Below the pieces are notes generated by a model. The model did no database searches. It had not been told where the DNA came from and saw only the letters and a program-made list of their open reading frames with translations. The position numbers were made by a program, and so were the translations under genes. From Marasmius tenuissimus (Eukaryota; Basidiomycota; Agaricomycetes; Agaricales; Marasmiaceae), in contig JAQOTA010000023.1 of NCBI GenBank assembly GCA_029532415.1, positions 620,001-684,000 of the forward strand: 64,000 bases of DNA, read 5' to 3'. Shown here in pieces: positions 10,509 to 21,644 of the stretch (the stretch's first letter is position 1; each line of letters opens with the position of its first letter).

Positions 10509-12929
10509 TTAATACCCATCAGGGCCTTCGCACAGTGTCTCCATGAACATCTTAAGGTCTGCCTCATTAATTTCCAGCACACTCGTGTCGAATGAGCTGT
10601 GTCGTGTACGAGCATTACACCTCTCCTTCGCATCGAGAAAAGCGAGACCAAATTCACTATCAGAGTGCGACAGGTCAGAACCCGATGTGTTAGGAACAAA
10701 AGAACGAAGAGAAGACGTACTTCTTCCGTATATCACCAAAATCGAGAGCAGCCATGACACCAACCACGACGTATGAATGAGATACCTCATTTAGACACGC
10801 CACAACGAACGGAAGACTTTTCCGTTTGGTTCGCGTACTGACGTTTGTCCCCGGCAGCTTATCCCGGAGAGCATCGACAAGCCATAGAGCTAGACGGGAC
10901 AGTACACCCGGGTGGGAAAAGAGTTGAAGGTCTGGCCCCTGCTGCATGACGACAACACGATGATTGCGCATGGTGCGAATGTCCTGTTTATCAATGATCG
11001 AAGTGCCGCGCGCGATGATTGAACGGTGCAAAGACATTGCCAATTTCAAGGAATGCGAGAGTGGACCAATTCTGAAAACAACTCCATTAGCCAAGGGCAA
11101 AGCGACGGTGGGGTTGGTCTTACTCAGTCAAAGCGTCATACGCCGTCCAAAAGTTCCGTACCCACCATGGAATTTCTGTCTGCGGCGAAACTTGCGAATC
11201 CTGCTCGTTTGATTGCTTGTTCTTCATTGCCACCTCTGATCCCCCACCTCCTGGCGGAATGTTCTCGCGGTCCTCGTTTCTCTTCCATTTCGTGCTAGTG
11301 ACGCTTCCAGGTGCTTCCCATAGCCTCCCGCCACCAAACCATTCACCACCATTCCTAGCCCCTTCAACCTCGACTTCCATGCGAAGTCCGCCGGCGACGT
11401 CCAGGAGTGCACTAATGCCCTCAACTGCGTCGGCAGCCGATAAAGGCTGGGTCCGGAAGCCACAACATCGCATGAACGATGGGTATGATAACTCCACTAG
11501 GCCATACTCCGGCGCGACTTCGTTCAACTTGTCCACGAGTGCCCGCCGAAGCACGAGGTCCATGTGCGGGAAGGGCTGTTGCGTTTGAGGTATTGAGAAC
11601 CTAATCGATGATCAGAAGAGCTATAGTTACGCTGCGAGAGATCGACCCACCCCATCTTCGCCAATAGTCCGGTGAGTCGCTTTCTTCCTTTCTCTCTCCA
11701 TATACCCAACTTTCCCGCGACGTAACTCGAGTGCAGCATGGCATCGTAAAGGTTCCAGTGCCGGTACAGCATGAACCTCAATTCCTCTGTAGTACGTATG
11801 CTCTGGTCATCAGGACTCAAGGATTTGAGTGCATTCTCGCCGTCCGGCGGTGAAGGGTTGAGTCGGAAAACTTCATCGTAGTACACTGAGTGGTACTGGT
11901 CGTAAAATTCTCGAGATATTCGCGCAGTCGAGTATTGGTACGTAAGTCCGAGTATGGCAAGCCATAACAAGTCGTTGTCGACGCGTTCCATTGCAGTAGC
12001 GAGAATGTATATTGTTCCCGATGAGCTTTGACCGTGCCATGTACCAGCCATGTAGTGTTTTTCGAGTCTTGCTAGATGCTCGTCGCGTTCGTCGCGTGTC
12101 ATTCGCCGAGGTCGCTGCGTCGTACACATCAGAAGGGGTATCGGAGACTGCAGAAGTGACACCAACGTCTTCATCTCGCCGTCGCTTTTTACTGGCTCGT
12201 TCGCCTTCGCCTATTGATCTTCGTTTGCCTCTGACACCAGTCTCTTCATAATCTTCGCCTTCATCTTCTTGGTCCTCTTCCTCCGGAGAGTCGTAATCGG
12301 ACTCTTCTTCCTCATCAGAGTCGGGTTCAGGTTCGAACTATGCATGTCTCAGCTTTCAAGACCAGATCAATATGATTTGACCGTACCGCCAAAGCTTCCC
12401 ATGCTTTCTTTTCTTCAGATAGTTTCTCCACACCTCCGTCGTCCCAGACTATGATACGCTCTCCATTTGGTCCACCCCCGAAAAGACTTGACAAGTTCTG
12501 AGGCCGAGCCGAGTCGATGATATGGACTGTGGTTTTGAGTTGAAATTCTCCAAACCATTCTTCTGACGGCAAGTCTAGAATGCTGCCCATGTTGATGAGG
12601 AGTAACGAATGTAACTGGGACAGACGGTTAGCCAGTTACACGTCGTTGTAACTCGGTATATGACGCACCTCCTGGTATCCCATGAGTTCATCCCGAACCT
12701 TTTCAAGTTCTGATATTCCAGAGACTGGAATTATGCGGTAAATTACATCGTCTTGCTTGAAGAGGCTGGCCATCATGCGAGCGGCGCATAGTGCGTCGAC
12801 GTCTGGGGCGACGAGCATGATTACGGATGACGCCGAGGTGAGAGGCGAGCGACGATGAGCAGTAAGAATATTCTGATAGGCTTCGGCATAGGATGGGCGA
12901 GTTGTCGGGGGAGGTGGTAGGTAAACCAT
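10509..12929 (-). CDS. CDC45: CDC45 DNA replication initiation factor
   Basis: Component of the CMG replicative helicase. Exons: 12929-12669, 12614-12387, 12337-12167, 12114-11651, 11600-11124, 11071-10721, 10656-10509, giving 699 aa. The N-terminal DHH-like core shows LVAPDVDALCAARM and IIPVSGISELEKV. An acidic stretch plus basic cluster (residues 165-220) is the usual charged insert. Then come GTWHGQSSSGTIY, DNDLLWLAILGLT, the hallmark FMLYRHWNLYDAM and GRKRLTGLLAKMG, and the C-terminal SYVVVGVMAALDF and NEFGLAFLDAK. The intron at 12166-12115 uses a weak GTTGGT donor; it is needed to restore frame between the acidic insert and TRDERDEHLARLEKHY. The promoter carries two ACGCGT boxes. Confidence 0.94.
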
Positions 12930-13267
12930 GGTTGGGAAGGAAGAACCAAATCAGAAGGACAAACAAGCGTGTCACAGGACGCGTTACGCGAAATCAACGA
13001 GACGCGGGCACGTGCAACGATCTCACGCGTTTTAAACTTTCTCACGCCCCAATTTTTGCTTTCGGCTTTCACCAGCTTCAACTTGAACCCTCTTCACCTT
13101 GCAGGCCACTCGACTTCCGAAAGGCTTGATCGATGACCTCATAGATGCTATAAAACTGACTATATAGATGCTCAGTTATTGAGCCGCGTTTAAAACTAGT
13201 GCAGGTGCTAAACCCTGCAGTATTATTGGAGTACAAGTACAACAGCGCTGAGCAGGCTGCGGCTCAG
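12930..13267. other. Intergenic: CDC45 promoter and PLAC8 3' region
   Basis: 338 bp with no coding signal beyond short spurious frames. The left 100 bp hold the cell-cycle boxes described separately; the rest (13031-13267) shows nothing I can name. Confidence 0.6.
12979..13030. promoter_or_regulatory. Paired ACGCGT boxes upstream of CDC45
   Basis: Perfect ACGCGT at 12979-12984 and 13025-13030, with ACGCGAAA at 12986-12993 and an E-box CACGTG near 13009, all 50-100 bp upstream of the CDC45 ATG. ACGCG-core sites bind the G1/S factor MBF in ascomycete yeasts, where CDC45 is a G1/S gene. A hexamer is expected about once per 4096 positions by chance, so two in 52 bp plus a related octamer is suggestive. 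Confidence 0.6.
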
Positions 13268-14475
13268 TCACGCCACGATCACTCGGGAGATTCCATCATC
13301 CACAACCCGTGAGACCTCCCGGGGGAAGCTATTCTCTTCGAGCTCGAGCTCCAAGCTCTCCTGAGCAAGTACGCATGACGTGCACCAGAATGCGGAACAA
13401 CAGTCACTGATTCCGGAGCCGCGAACATTATATCTTGCGCGCATGACACCCCGATTTGGGACCTTCGATGGATAGTCCGTATTTATGAGTATCATTTCGA
13501 CACACCGCCACTAGTGGAATGCTTACCTGCAGCGCCCAACCGAAACCACAGAAACTAGTCAGACAGCAATGAAGGAAGCAATCTCCGTTGCAGACAGTCT
13601 CACGTCCAATAGGGTCAGGTCTATTACGCTGAGAGAGATGATCCAGTCGATTTTTGTTTCGTCCGTAAACGATGCAAGGACACCAGAACGCAAGACACCC
13701 TGTGCAGTTGTTAGCGCGATCTAGGCGTCGTCCAATCGACCAATGGAGGGAGAAAGAGATGGTCGACTCACAATCTCCGACCGTGTGCTGTTTGCCGCAC
13801 TCGAACAATCCCGCACTCCAGGTCCGTTTGCCGTCTACCCCCGTTTCGATGCATTTTGCATTTCTGCTCCCTTTGAACGTGGTCGACATGGCTAGTGATG
13901 GCTGTGGCTGAGAAGAAATAATAGAAGGCGAGGAAACGGGCATCATGGAAGGGACTCGAACGCTAGAAGCTGGGTGGAAATAGCCATCGAGCTCACGTCG
14001 GATCTCCTGAGTTTCAGGCGGCTGTCTACGTAGGGCAGGAGGCGTGTTTTCGTAGACTTGAGATACGTTTTTCGGGAGTGACAATTGACTTAATCCCGGT
14101 GGAGAGGATAGATACTAATTATATGAGTTAGATGACAATTTCATTTGGTTCTGAGTAATGGGAACACACCTTGATATCAGGGGGTGCTGCTTGTGATCCT
14201 GGCCGTGCACGGGACTGGGATGGATAATCCGGTGGTGGTGAAAGGGCTGGCATGCTTCCAGACATGAGTGGGAAGCTGTATACGAGAGCTTGACTGGGAG
14301 CGAAGATATGTCTTGTATCTGAAAATCCGCTGGGAGGTTGAAGGTGTCCAGAAGTGCCTTCTGGGGGCCTTGGTTTTGGGCTTGAAGGTGAATTGACAAG
14401 TCCTCCTGTCGTTTCTTCGCTTCTGCGCTCGAGGTCCAAATAAGAATGGTGAACCGAGTCTCGCGAGATATCCAT
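13268..14475 (-). CDS. PLAC8 motif-containing protein
   Basis: Cys-rich membrane-associated protein of the PLAC8 (FCR1/Ankib) family, some members of which affect metal tolerance or cell size; the role here is unknown. Exons: 14475-14170, 14114-13772, 13699-13527, 13462-13268, giving 338 aa. The first 180 residues are Ser/Pro-rich and poorly conserved. The PLAC8 domain begins at TWSAGLFECGKQH, continues with CLAFWCPCIVYGRN, CNGDCFLHCC and RARYNVRGSGISDCC, and ends with CVLAQESLELE. Intron 2 (72 nt, a multiple of three, no stop) could be retained in frame, but it has a perfect CTAAC branch site and splicing gives the expected spacing. The acceptor creates GDW-CLAF, where relatives often have a Cys; this is a minor oddity. 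Confidence 0.88.
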
Positions 14476-15012
14476 TGCTTTAAGTAGGGCGAGTGAGAGT
14501 GAGAGACAGTTTCAGGCAAAACTTGAAGAGTGACTTGACTAGAAATGCCCCTGTGCGGCCGATCCCAATATAAGATGTGAAACGGGGGAAACCGAGTTCC
14601 CGGTTCGGATGACTTTCGGCTTGCCGAACCTTATGCACCAAGTAGGTTGCTTGATAGCAGAGAATTTCCAGTTACTGTAGAGGACCTCTTTGTGCGCGTA
14701 GGGCCTTGAGGGTTCCAAACTTGAACTTGAGGACTGGACTACAAAATGGAGAGCCTTCAGGGTTAGTTTGTGGCTCCTGATTATGATCGTGATCGCTGAG
14801 AGATTTCAACAGGCGCAGCGCCCCGCCCATCTGCCCACAAAGTTTGTCGCGAGTGAAATCACTTGCGAAAGGCAATCAATTTTGGGCAAAAACGATTCGG
14901 CAGAGGTGATAGTGGGAACTTGGAGGTGTATGCAAATCGCTGTGGGACGCAGAACAAGTCAAGTCCGGAATTGTCAGCTTTTCCCACGCTCCTACGCCTG
15001 ATTCATCCATTG
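14476..15012. other. Divergent intergenic region PLAC8/FYV10
   Basis: 537 bp between two divergent start codons, so it should contain both promoters. Short frames on both strands lack codon-use or motif support. A CGTAGGGCCTTGAGGGT string near 14697 resembles one near 7531 (one mismatch). Nothing else is recognised. Confidence 0.5.
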
Positions 15013-16582
15013 ATGGCGAGCAAGGTGAATACTGAGGGGATCTTTCTCTTCGAGCAGCCCTTCGTCCGCGTGAGTTCGCTACTACTCATTCGTTTATTTT
15101 TCACTCCTACCCAAACTTCATCGTCCTCCAGGTCCCTTATGAGAACTATCGCAAAGTCTTTCGAACATCCCAGAAACAAGTAGAACGTGAATACGGTGCC
15201 ATTCAGAACGCCGCCAGCGATATCACCAACCGCTGCAAGTCGAGCGATGTACCCGCTTCTGATGCCGCTGCTGCGATAGATGAGATGATTGCGAGGGTGA
15301 AGAGTCTCCAGCGCAAGGTGCACAGTCGTTCCCTATCCCTTGGCTGTATTGATCTGTCGTTCTCACTGCTCCGTCAGTAGCTATCAGATTTACAAGATAC
15401 ATCTGGGAAGCCTGCTCAAGATGTTATTCGCGAAAGACTAAAGCACCTCTCTACCCTCGAAAGCATGAGTCATTCGAATACACCTGATTTCACTAGATGG
15501 GCAGATACAAGATTGGACCGGTGGTTGGTGGATTGGTGTTTGCGACATGGGAAGGAAGAGACAGCACGACAAATGGCAAAGGAGAAGGATATTGAGGTTC
15601 GCCAGGCCGGTTTCTCCGCTATCCGTCTTTCGAGCTTACTGTTGGCAATAGATGCTTGTGGACATTAGTCTATTTAGCGATATTAGACGCATTGAGGGTG
15701 CTCTTCAAAATCATAGCTGCACTGAAGCACTAGCATGGTGCTCTGAAAATAAAAGTACTCTACGCAAATCTAAGGTACGCAACCTACGTTACCACGTACG
15801 CCCCCCGTTTCGTCGAATATTGAAGCTGTTAGCAGAGCACTTTGGAGTTTGATCTTCGCCTCCAGGAATATATCGAACTATGTCGTGCACAGAGTAAAGT
15901 GGAGGCCATTGCATACATGCAAAAATACCTGACGCCATGGCAAGAGACGCACCTTGCTCAAATCAGGCAAGCTTCTGCGCTCTTGGCCGTTCGCCCGGAG
16001 ACTCGTTGCGGACCGTATAAGGTTAGTGCTAATATCCATAATGTTCTCACAAACAATGAACACCTAATAGCGTCTATTCGATCCCTCACGCTGGGAAAAC
16101 CTGGTCAAGTCGTTTCGCTGTGCGATTTATTCCCTCAACCTTATCCCGAATGAGCCTCTCCTAAACCTCTCCCTTTACGCTGGACTGGCATCCATGAAAC
16201 TTCTCGCATGTTATGATCAGTCCACGAAGAAAGTCGACTGTCCGGTTTGTGATACGGAGTCGAGCTCAGGGTCCCAGGGGCTGGGACTGGGAAAATTGGC
16301 CGAGGATGTACCCTTGAGTCACCACGCGAATTCGACGATTGTTTGCCAGATTACCGGCAGAATCATGGACGAAGACAATATGCCAATGGCATTCCCGAAC
16401 GGGTATGTATATTCTCGGGAGGTAAGGTTACTTTTTTACGTGTCATGATGCCCGACTAACTTGTATTCTGATCTCATCAGGCTATGGAAGAGATGGCTGC
16501 GCGGTGCGGAGAGATCGTGACATGTCCGAGAACCGGCGAGAGCTGTGAGTTCAGCAAGTTGAGGAAGGTTTTTATATCATGA
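15013..16582 (+). CDS. FYV10: FYV10/GID9 (MAEA), RING subunit of the GID/CTLH ubiquitin ligase
   Basis: Catalytic-module subunit of the GID E3 complex, which in yeast marks gluconeogenic enzymes for degradation. Exons: 15013-15069, 15132-15317, 15381-15596, 15652-15774, 15836-16021, 16071-16421, 16481-16582, giving 406 aa. N-terminal VPYENYRKVFRTSQKQVERE is family-typical; LisH/CTLH follow (RWLVDWCLRHGKEETA, ALAWCSENKS) with LEFDLRLQEYIELCR; the CRA region contains YLTPWQ and LFDPSRWENLVKSFR. The C-terminal non-canonical RING reads CPVCDTE, then ICQITGRIMDEDN, MAFPNGYVYSREAMEEMA and TCPRTGE. The donor of intron 3 (gttcgc) is weak. The acceptor of intron 2 must be the later AG, because the earlier one would add a stop codon. 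Confidence 0.94.
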
Positions 16583-16764
16583 GGAGCTGCGAAGCGCTGT
16601 GGACCCAGCACCTGAACGGATCCATTGTCATACATATGTCTTTGGTCGTTCAACATGCTGGACGGACTTCCGTGTATTTTATTACGTGTACGAACCTGTA
16701 GTTGATACTAATTCACGTCTATCCGATACTAGAATGATGACCACTTGAAGGAGAAGTAGTGAGG

Positions 16765-18478
16765 TCACTCCCAATGGGCAAAAGTGAAAAGCCCCCTTAG
16801 CATTTTGGCATTGTATCAGCGCCGGACGACAGACAAAATATAAGAGGTCGTACCCATGGTGTCCCGAATGACGGGAGAAGTAGTCGAAGTCAATGTTGAC
16901 TATAGCCACCGATCAGTCCAACACGAACGTAGGGACAGAGAACAAACACACCTGCTAGCGCGAGCACGAGCTAGGGAAGAAAAGAAGATATGAGGCAAAA
17001 AACATATGGGGGGAAGAACCAAAATCAATCTTACCGCCCTTTCATCAAATGTGAGATCACGAAGAACTGCCTGTCTTCTTGGAACAACTGTTCTTTCTTG
17101 ATTGAAGTCCGACAATTCAGGTCTAGGGCCGAATGTCACGAAGTATTGACCTGGGAGCGAATAATCGGGTACGTATCCTCTTGTCGGATTGCGATAGCTT
17201 ACCTGTATCGGTGAAAATCTTTCCGAGCACAAGATGAATATCCCGAGTACCTTCAAGGCAGAGTATGGACGCCCACCTCACGTCCGAACCCGCGAAACTC
17301 TCTGCTGATGAATGCTACTTCCTCGCCACGAGCGTCCCGTAAGCTAAAGCTCCAAGCCAAGAACCCGCCATCCACCTTTGCGAACTGACTGAAAACAGAG
17401 GGCTCAGGCTCAGGTTGGGGTTCGTCCACAGTAGACAAGATCCGCCTGGGACTTTCCCTGTGAATGACGTTATTCTGGGTGTCCAAAAGACACGAACAGG
17501 GTAGAAAGACCTGAGAAACAAATCGTAACGCCGTCTCCACGGATGCCATATTTGCTGAACTTCTGCAAACGTGTCAAGAATGGGAACGCCATCTGCTGTG
17601 GTTTCCCGAGATTCTGCCGGACGTTGGACATACATTCTGGAATTAATCCAGGCAAAGGGCCGTCTTATCTGGGGAGCAGAGCAAGAAGTCAAGCCCTGGA
17701 GCGGGGGCTAAAGATGCAAATGAATGAATGACTCACCCATAAGATGGGACTGCCATTAGTGTCCATGATGAGAGCGCGGAGAGGGCCGGTGAGTGGCAAA
17801 GATTTGACGACTCATAGACGATAGGAAACCTCCAGGCTCCTCGGCGATGAAACCAAGAGGAGTTCCATCTGCACCACCTGCCCCTCATGACTCAGCTCCA
17901 TGCAATGAGGCAGAGGCATTTAAACTCACTTATCGAATACTTATTTGTTTGTTCGAAACCGACGAAGATATTCAACATTTCAATCTGTCTATTCAGTGAA
18001 GATGATTTGAACATGAGCTCCCTTGTCAGTGAGCGATCTGAGCGAACCTTTCCACGACTAATACATCCTGAGACAACAATCGGTGAAGAGTTTCAGTGGT
18101 GCGACCAGAAGTATCGAGGGTTCGACTTTGATGCCACAACGGCGACTCTTGTCCTGAGGGCGTAGATTCGTGCATATCGGAATGCACAGTCTGTTCCGAG
18201 CTAGAGGCTTGATTCGGTCCATTCCCCGTCGTTTCACGGTTCTCTCTGGTCCTTCCCGAACCAACAGGACGACGTCGAGAAGGAAAACGGTTGATAGCGT
18301 AGTTTCTGTGCTGTACTAAATTGATACTCTCCAGACGTCGATATTGGGCGAAGAAATGGCTAGAAAATCGGCATCGAGCAAAGGGCACGACTGGGGACCT
18401 CAGAGATGAAGTGAGTCTAAGCATAAGACGCGTGCAATAAGCGCTGGTGACTTGGCCGGGTGAAAGTGGGAAGAACAT
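16765..18478 (-). CDS. Phospholipid scramblase family protein (AIM25-like), with apparent frameshift
   Basis: Fungal scramblase-fold protein related to yeast Aim25, associated with mitochondria. Exons: 18478-18048, 17988-17930, 17877-17737, 17668-17511, 17457-17277, 17218-17203, 17150-17035, 16970-16952, 16899-16854, 16795-16765. Family blocks: LLSQDVLVVER-QIEMLNIFVGFEQ, GFIAEEPGG, RRPFAWINSRMYVQR, IWHPWRRRYDLFLR, QFAKVDGGFLAW, REFRGFGRE-IFTDTG-QYFVTFGPRP, VNIDFDYFSRHSG. In exon 3 the frame shifts by +1 between FATHRP and LRALIMD, at about 17782 in CCCTCTCC; without correction a TAA follows at 17758-17756. Exons of 16 and 19 nt rejoin conserved blocks exactly. The start could also be the inner Met at 18424, which begins a presequence-like stretch. 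The final exon is the least certain. Confidence 0.82.
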
Positions 18479-18504
18479 CACGTGAGAAAACTATTCTATG
18501 GTCG

Positions 18505-21500
18505 ATGCATCGACATGGAAAGGTAGTCCCCAGCTTCTGTCGAGGCTGTATTCGCTCAAGGAACGCCTCGACCGCTGTCAAAAGAAAGGTGAGCTCTTAA
18601 TTAGCTCTTTTTTCACTATGTATCGTCTCTCAAGCCACTGCTAGGTTGATATTGACTTGGGTAAATGGGCGAAACCTTCTCCAAGCGCTCTTGAAGGGAC
18701 AAAATGGTCAACCAGGACTTCGTCAAATTCTTTCGAACGAGACTCAAGATTCTCCCCTTCATCTGCCTCTTCGTCTTCCTCCTGGCGTCAGGACACACCG
18801 AGAAGCTGGGCGACCACTCACAACGCACCGAGTAGAGGCAGTAGATCAGTGGAAAGACGGGATTTTCGGCATACACCACCGCACGCTGAAGTCGTTGAAA
18901 GATCAGCTACGGCAACACAGACATCACGGCGTGGTAGTATTACAAGTGCAGATAGGCAGTCTGGCTGGGGAGGGCGTCACAATGGCCAAGGGAGGGAGTC
19001 GGGAAAATGGAGCAGACCAGGGCAGGACTCTGCACGTCAGCCTCAGACAGCAGAACGACAGAATACTCAACAGCAAAACCAATACGCTCAACGACCACGA
19101 CAGCATTCCGTAGAGATCATGGTCGACGACGGATTCGTAGAGCAACGGGATTCTCGGTCGGACCGTACAACGTCCCATGGAATTCACAAGGATAAGAAAT
19201 ACAAAGGCCGTGGCTCTATCGTTGAAAGGCTGCAAAACATGCCTCACATGAGCCAGAACGATAACAGTCGCGGCGCGAAACAGGGACTACAGCAACGGAA
19301 AGCTCAGGCCAGGAAGCCAAAGACTTTCGTAGAGAAGAAAGTTCGTGCCGATGTGTACATACCTTCAGTGGTATCAGTCGGAACGCTTGCGCAGCTATTG
19401 GACGTACGATTGGGTGTGTCGCGACGTTCATCTCCGCGTGAAATTTACGTTGAATTTGTGTCCAGAACGACTACAACAGCGAATGAAGAGATCCGGGATG
19501 GCAGACGAGGCTTCATATGACCATGGTGTGTCACATCTCTTGATTCCGTACGAATGCCTGTTCTTAAAATACACGACAGTATTAACGTCTGACTATGCGA
19601 TCTTGCTTGCTGAGGAATTTGGTAAGAATCCCATTGTTAGTGACGAGATGGCCTTCGACATATACCCTTCGTCAGTACTGCGCGCTATCCTACCTCGTAT
19701 CACTCATTCAACCTTTGTAGACCTCCACATCCAAATCCCACCACATTACCGCACCGGCCTCCAGTCGTGACCATTATGGGCCACGTTGATCATGGAAAGA
19801 CGACCCTACTAGACACATTGAGGTCAGCCTCCGTTGCGAAAGGAGAGGCAGGTGGTATCACCCAACACATCGGAGCATTCTCTGTGCCCGTGCCTGCGAA
19901 CAACGCCAATACCGGCGGACCCCGATCTATCACATTCTTGGATACCCCAGGCCACGCTGCGTTCTCTGCCATGCGTGCTCGTGGGGCGGGAGCGACGGAC
20001 ATTGCCGTCCTTGTTGTCGCAGCGGACGACGGTATCATGCCGCAGACTCGTGAGGTCATTGAGCTCATCAAGAAGGACCAAGGCAATGTGGGGGTTGTAG
20101 TCGCTATCAATAAAGTCGACAAGCCCGCCGTCGATGTGGTGAGTGCAAGTTTCGCGATCGGCGATAGAGTTTTGACCTGTAATCTGGATCAGGAGGCCGT
20201 CCAGAAGAGCCTTTTGGCAGAAGGCATACAGCTCGAGGCATTTGGCGGCGATGTACCGTCAGTCGCGGTGTCGGGGCTTACTGGTCTCGGTTTGCCCGAA
20301 CTCGTGGAGACGCTCTCGGCCATTGCAGAGATGCAAGATCTACGGGCAGAGACTGACGGGCCTGCTCACGGATACGTCTTGGAATCTAAGATGCACAAGG
20401 GTCTCGGGTACGCAGATCATTCTCCCTGTCTGTGATAAGTCCAAGAGTCTCAAATCATTGCTCAGTGCTGTCGCAACGATCCTTGTTCGCCGGGGCAGCC
20501 TGAAAGTCGGTTCGCACATCGTTAGCGGGACAAGTCAAGCCAAAGTTCGAGTAATGACCGATTCTTCGGGGAAGACTATCAAAGCTGCAAGTCCTGGAAT
20601 GGCTATCACCGTCTCGGGGTGGAAAACGCTTCCCAAGGCTGGTGATGATGTCCTGCAAGGCACAGAGGCGGACATCAAAAAGGCCATCGCGAATCGGCAA
20701 CGAAAAGTCGACCTGGAGGCTTCCCTCGTCGACATTGAGGCTATCAATGCTAGCCGGAGAGAGGAGCGCGAGAGGAGGGAGCTGGAGGCGGAGGGGGTGA
20801 GTCCGGAGACCGAGGAGAACTCTGGTCCAAAGGAACTCAAGCTGGTGGTGAAGGCTGACGTTAGCGGGAGTGCGGAAGCCGTCGTCGGTGCGCTACAAGG
20901 AATGGGCAACCATTTGGCGACAACGAAAGTGATAGCTTCGAGTGTTGGGGATGTCACGGAATCTGATGTCACACTTGCGAAAACTGCGGGAGGTAAGGAA
21001 GCACAGTACCCGTGAACGCCTCGTTGGACTGACACATTCGATCTGACAGGAATGATTGTGGCATTCAACGTTCAAGTTCCGCGGGCGATGGAAGTTCTAG
21101 CAGCTCAGAACAATGTGTCCATATCTTCCTCAGGAGTCATCTATCGACTCATTGAGCAGGTCAAGGACCATGTTGTCAAACTTCTTCCCGTGGTTATCGA
21201 GAAGTCGGTTACCGGAGAGGCCGATGTCCTGCAAATATTCGAAATTCAACTCAAATCCAAGCAGACCACCAAAGTCGCTGGATGCAGGGTCTCAAACGGT
21301 CTTGTCGAGAGGTCAAAGCAAGCGCGGGTTGTTAGGAATGGTGAAATCATCCATGAAGGTTAGTGACTGTCTTGGGCGGCAGAGGTATCCGTGAATAACG
21401 TTCGCTTGATAGGACCCGTGGAAACCTTGCGTCAACTCAAAAAGGATGTCATGGAAGTGCGAAAGGGTACCGAATGTGGCCTCAATCTGGCTGGTTTCTC

Positions 21501-21564
21501 TGACCTTCGGGAGGGCGATCTCATACAGATGTTTTCAGTCGTCGAGAAGCCAGGTACTCTCTGA
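18505..21564 (+). CDS. IFM1: Mitochondrial translation initiation factor IF-2
   Basis: GTPase that delivers initiator fMet-tRNA to the mitoribosome. Exons: 18505-18588, 18645-19413, 19466-19525, 19580-19670, 19721-20138, 20193-20407, 20466-20992, 21050-21358, 21413-21564, giving 874 aa. The first 28 residues ([19 protein letters not shown]) look like a targeting peptide; about 230 Ser/Arg/Gln-rich residues follow. The IF2 N-domain has [12 protein letters not shown] and [12 protein letters not shown]. The G domain has [10 protein letters not shown] (G1), GGITQHIGA (G2), DTPGHAAF (G3), NKVD (G4) and a Ser-Gly G5. Domain IV ends with [11 protein letters not shown] and GDLIQMF. The ATG at 18505 is required for phase; an upstream ATG at 18498 is out of frame. 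The scramblase start codon is only 26 bp away. Confidence 0.94.
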
Positions 21565-21644
21565 CTTGTGTAGACCATTACTTTACGATATGCACCACTC
21601 TTAGAATATGTAGTAGATTAGAGCTTGATACAGTATATCATTAA

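Noticed and set aside
13672..13911. Reading through PLAC8 intron 2 without splicing
   Set aside because: The frame stays open because the intron is a multiple of three, but a perfect donor, a CTAAC branch site and the restored domain spacing favour splicing.
7531..14713. Similar 17-bp strings CGTAG(A/G)GCCTTGAGGGT near 7531 and 14697 as a dispersed element
   Set aside because: Flanking sequences are not alike and no inverted ends or target duplications are visible; two short matches are not enough.
14672..14875. 67-codon minus-strand frame between PLAC8 and FYV10
   Set aside because: It lies in a divergent promoter region, shows no domain and no upstream signals.
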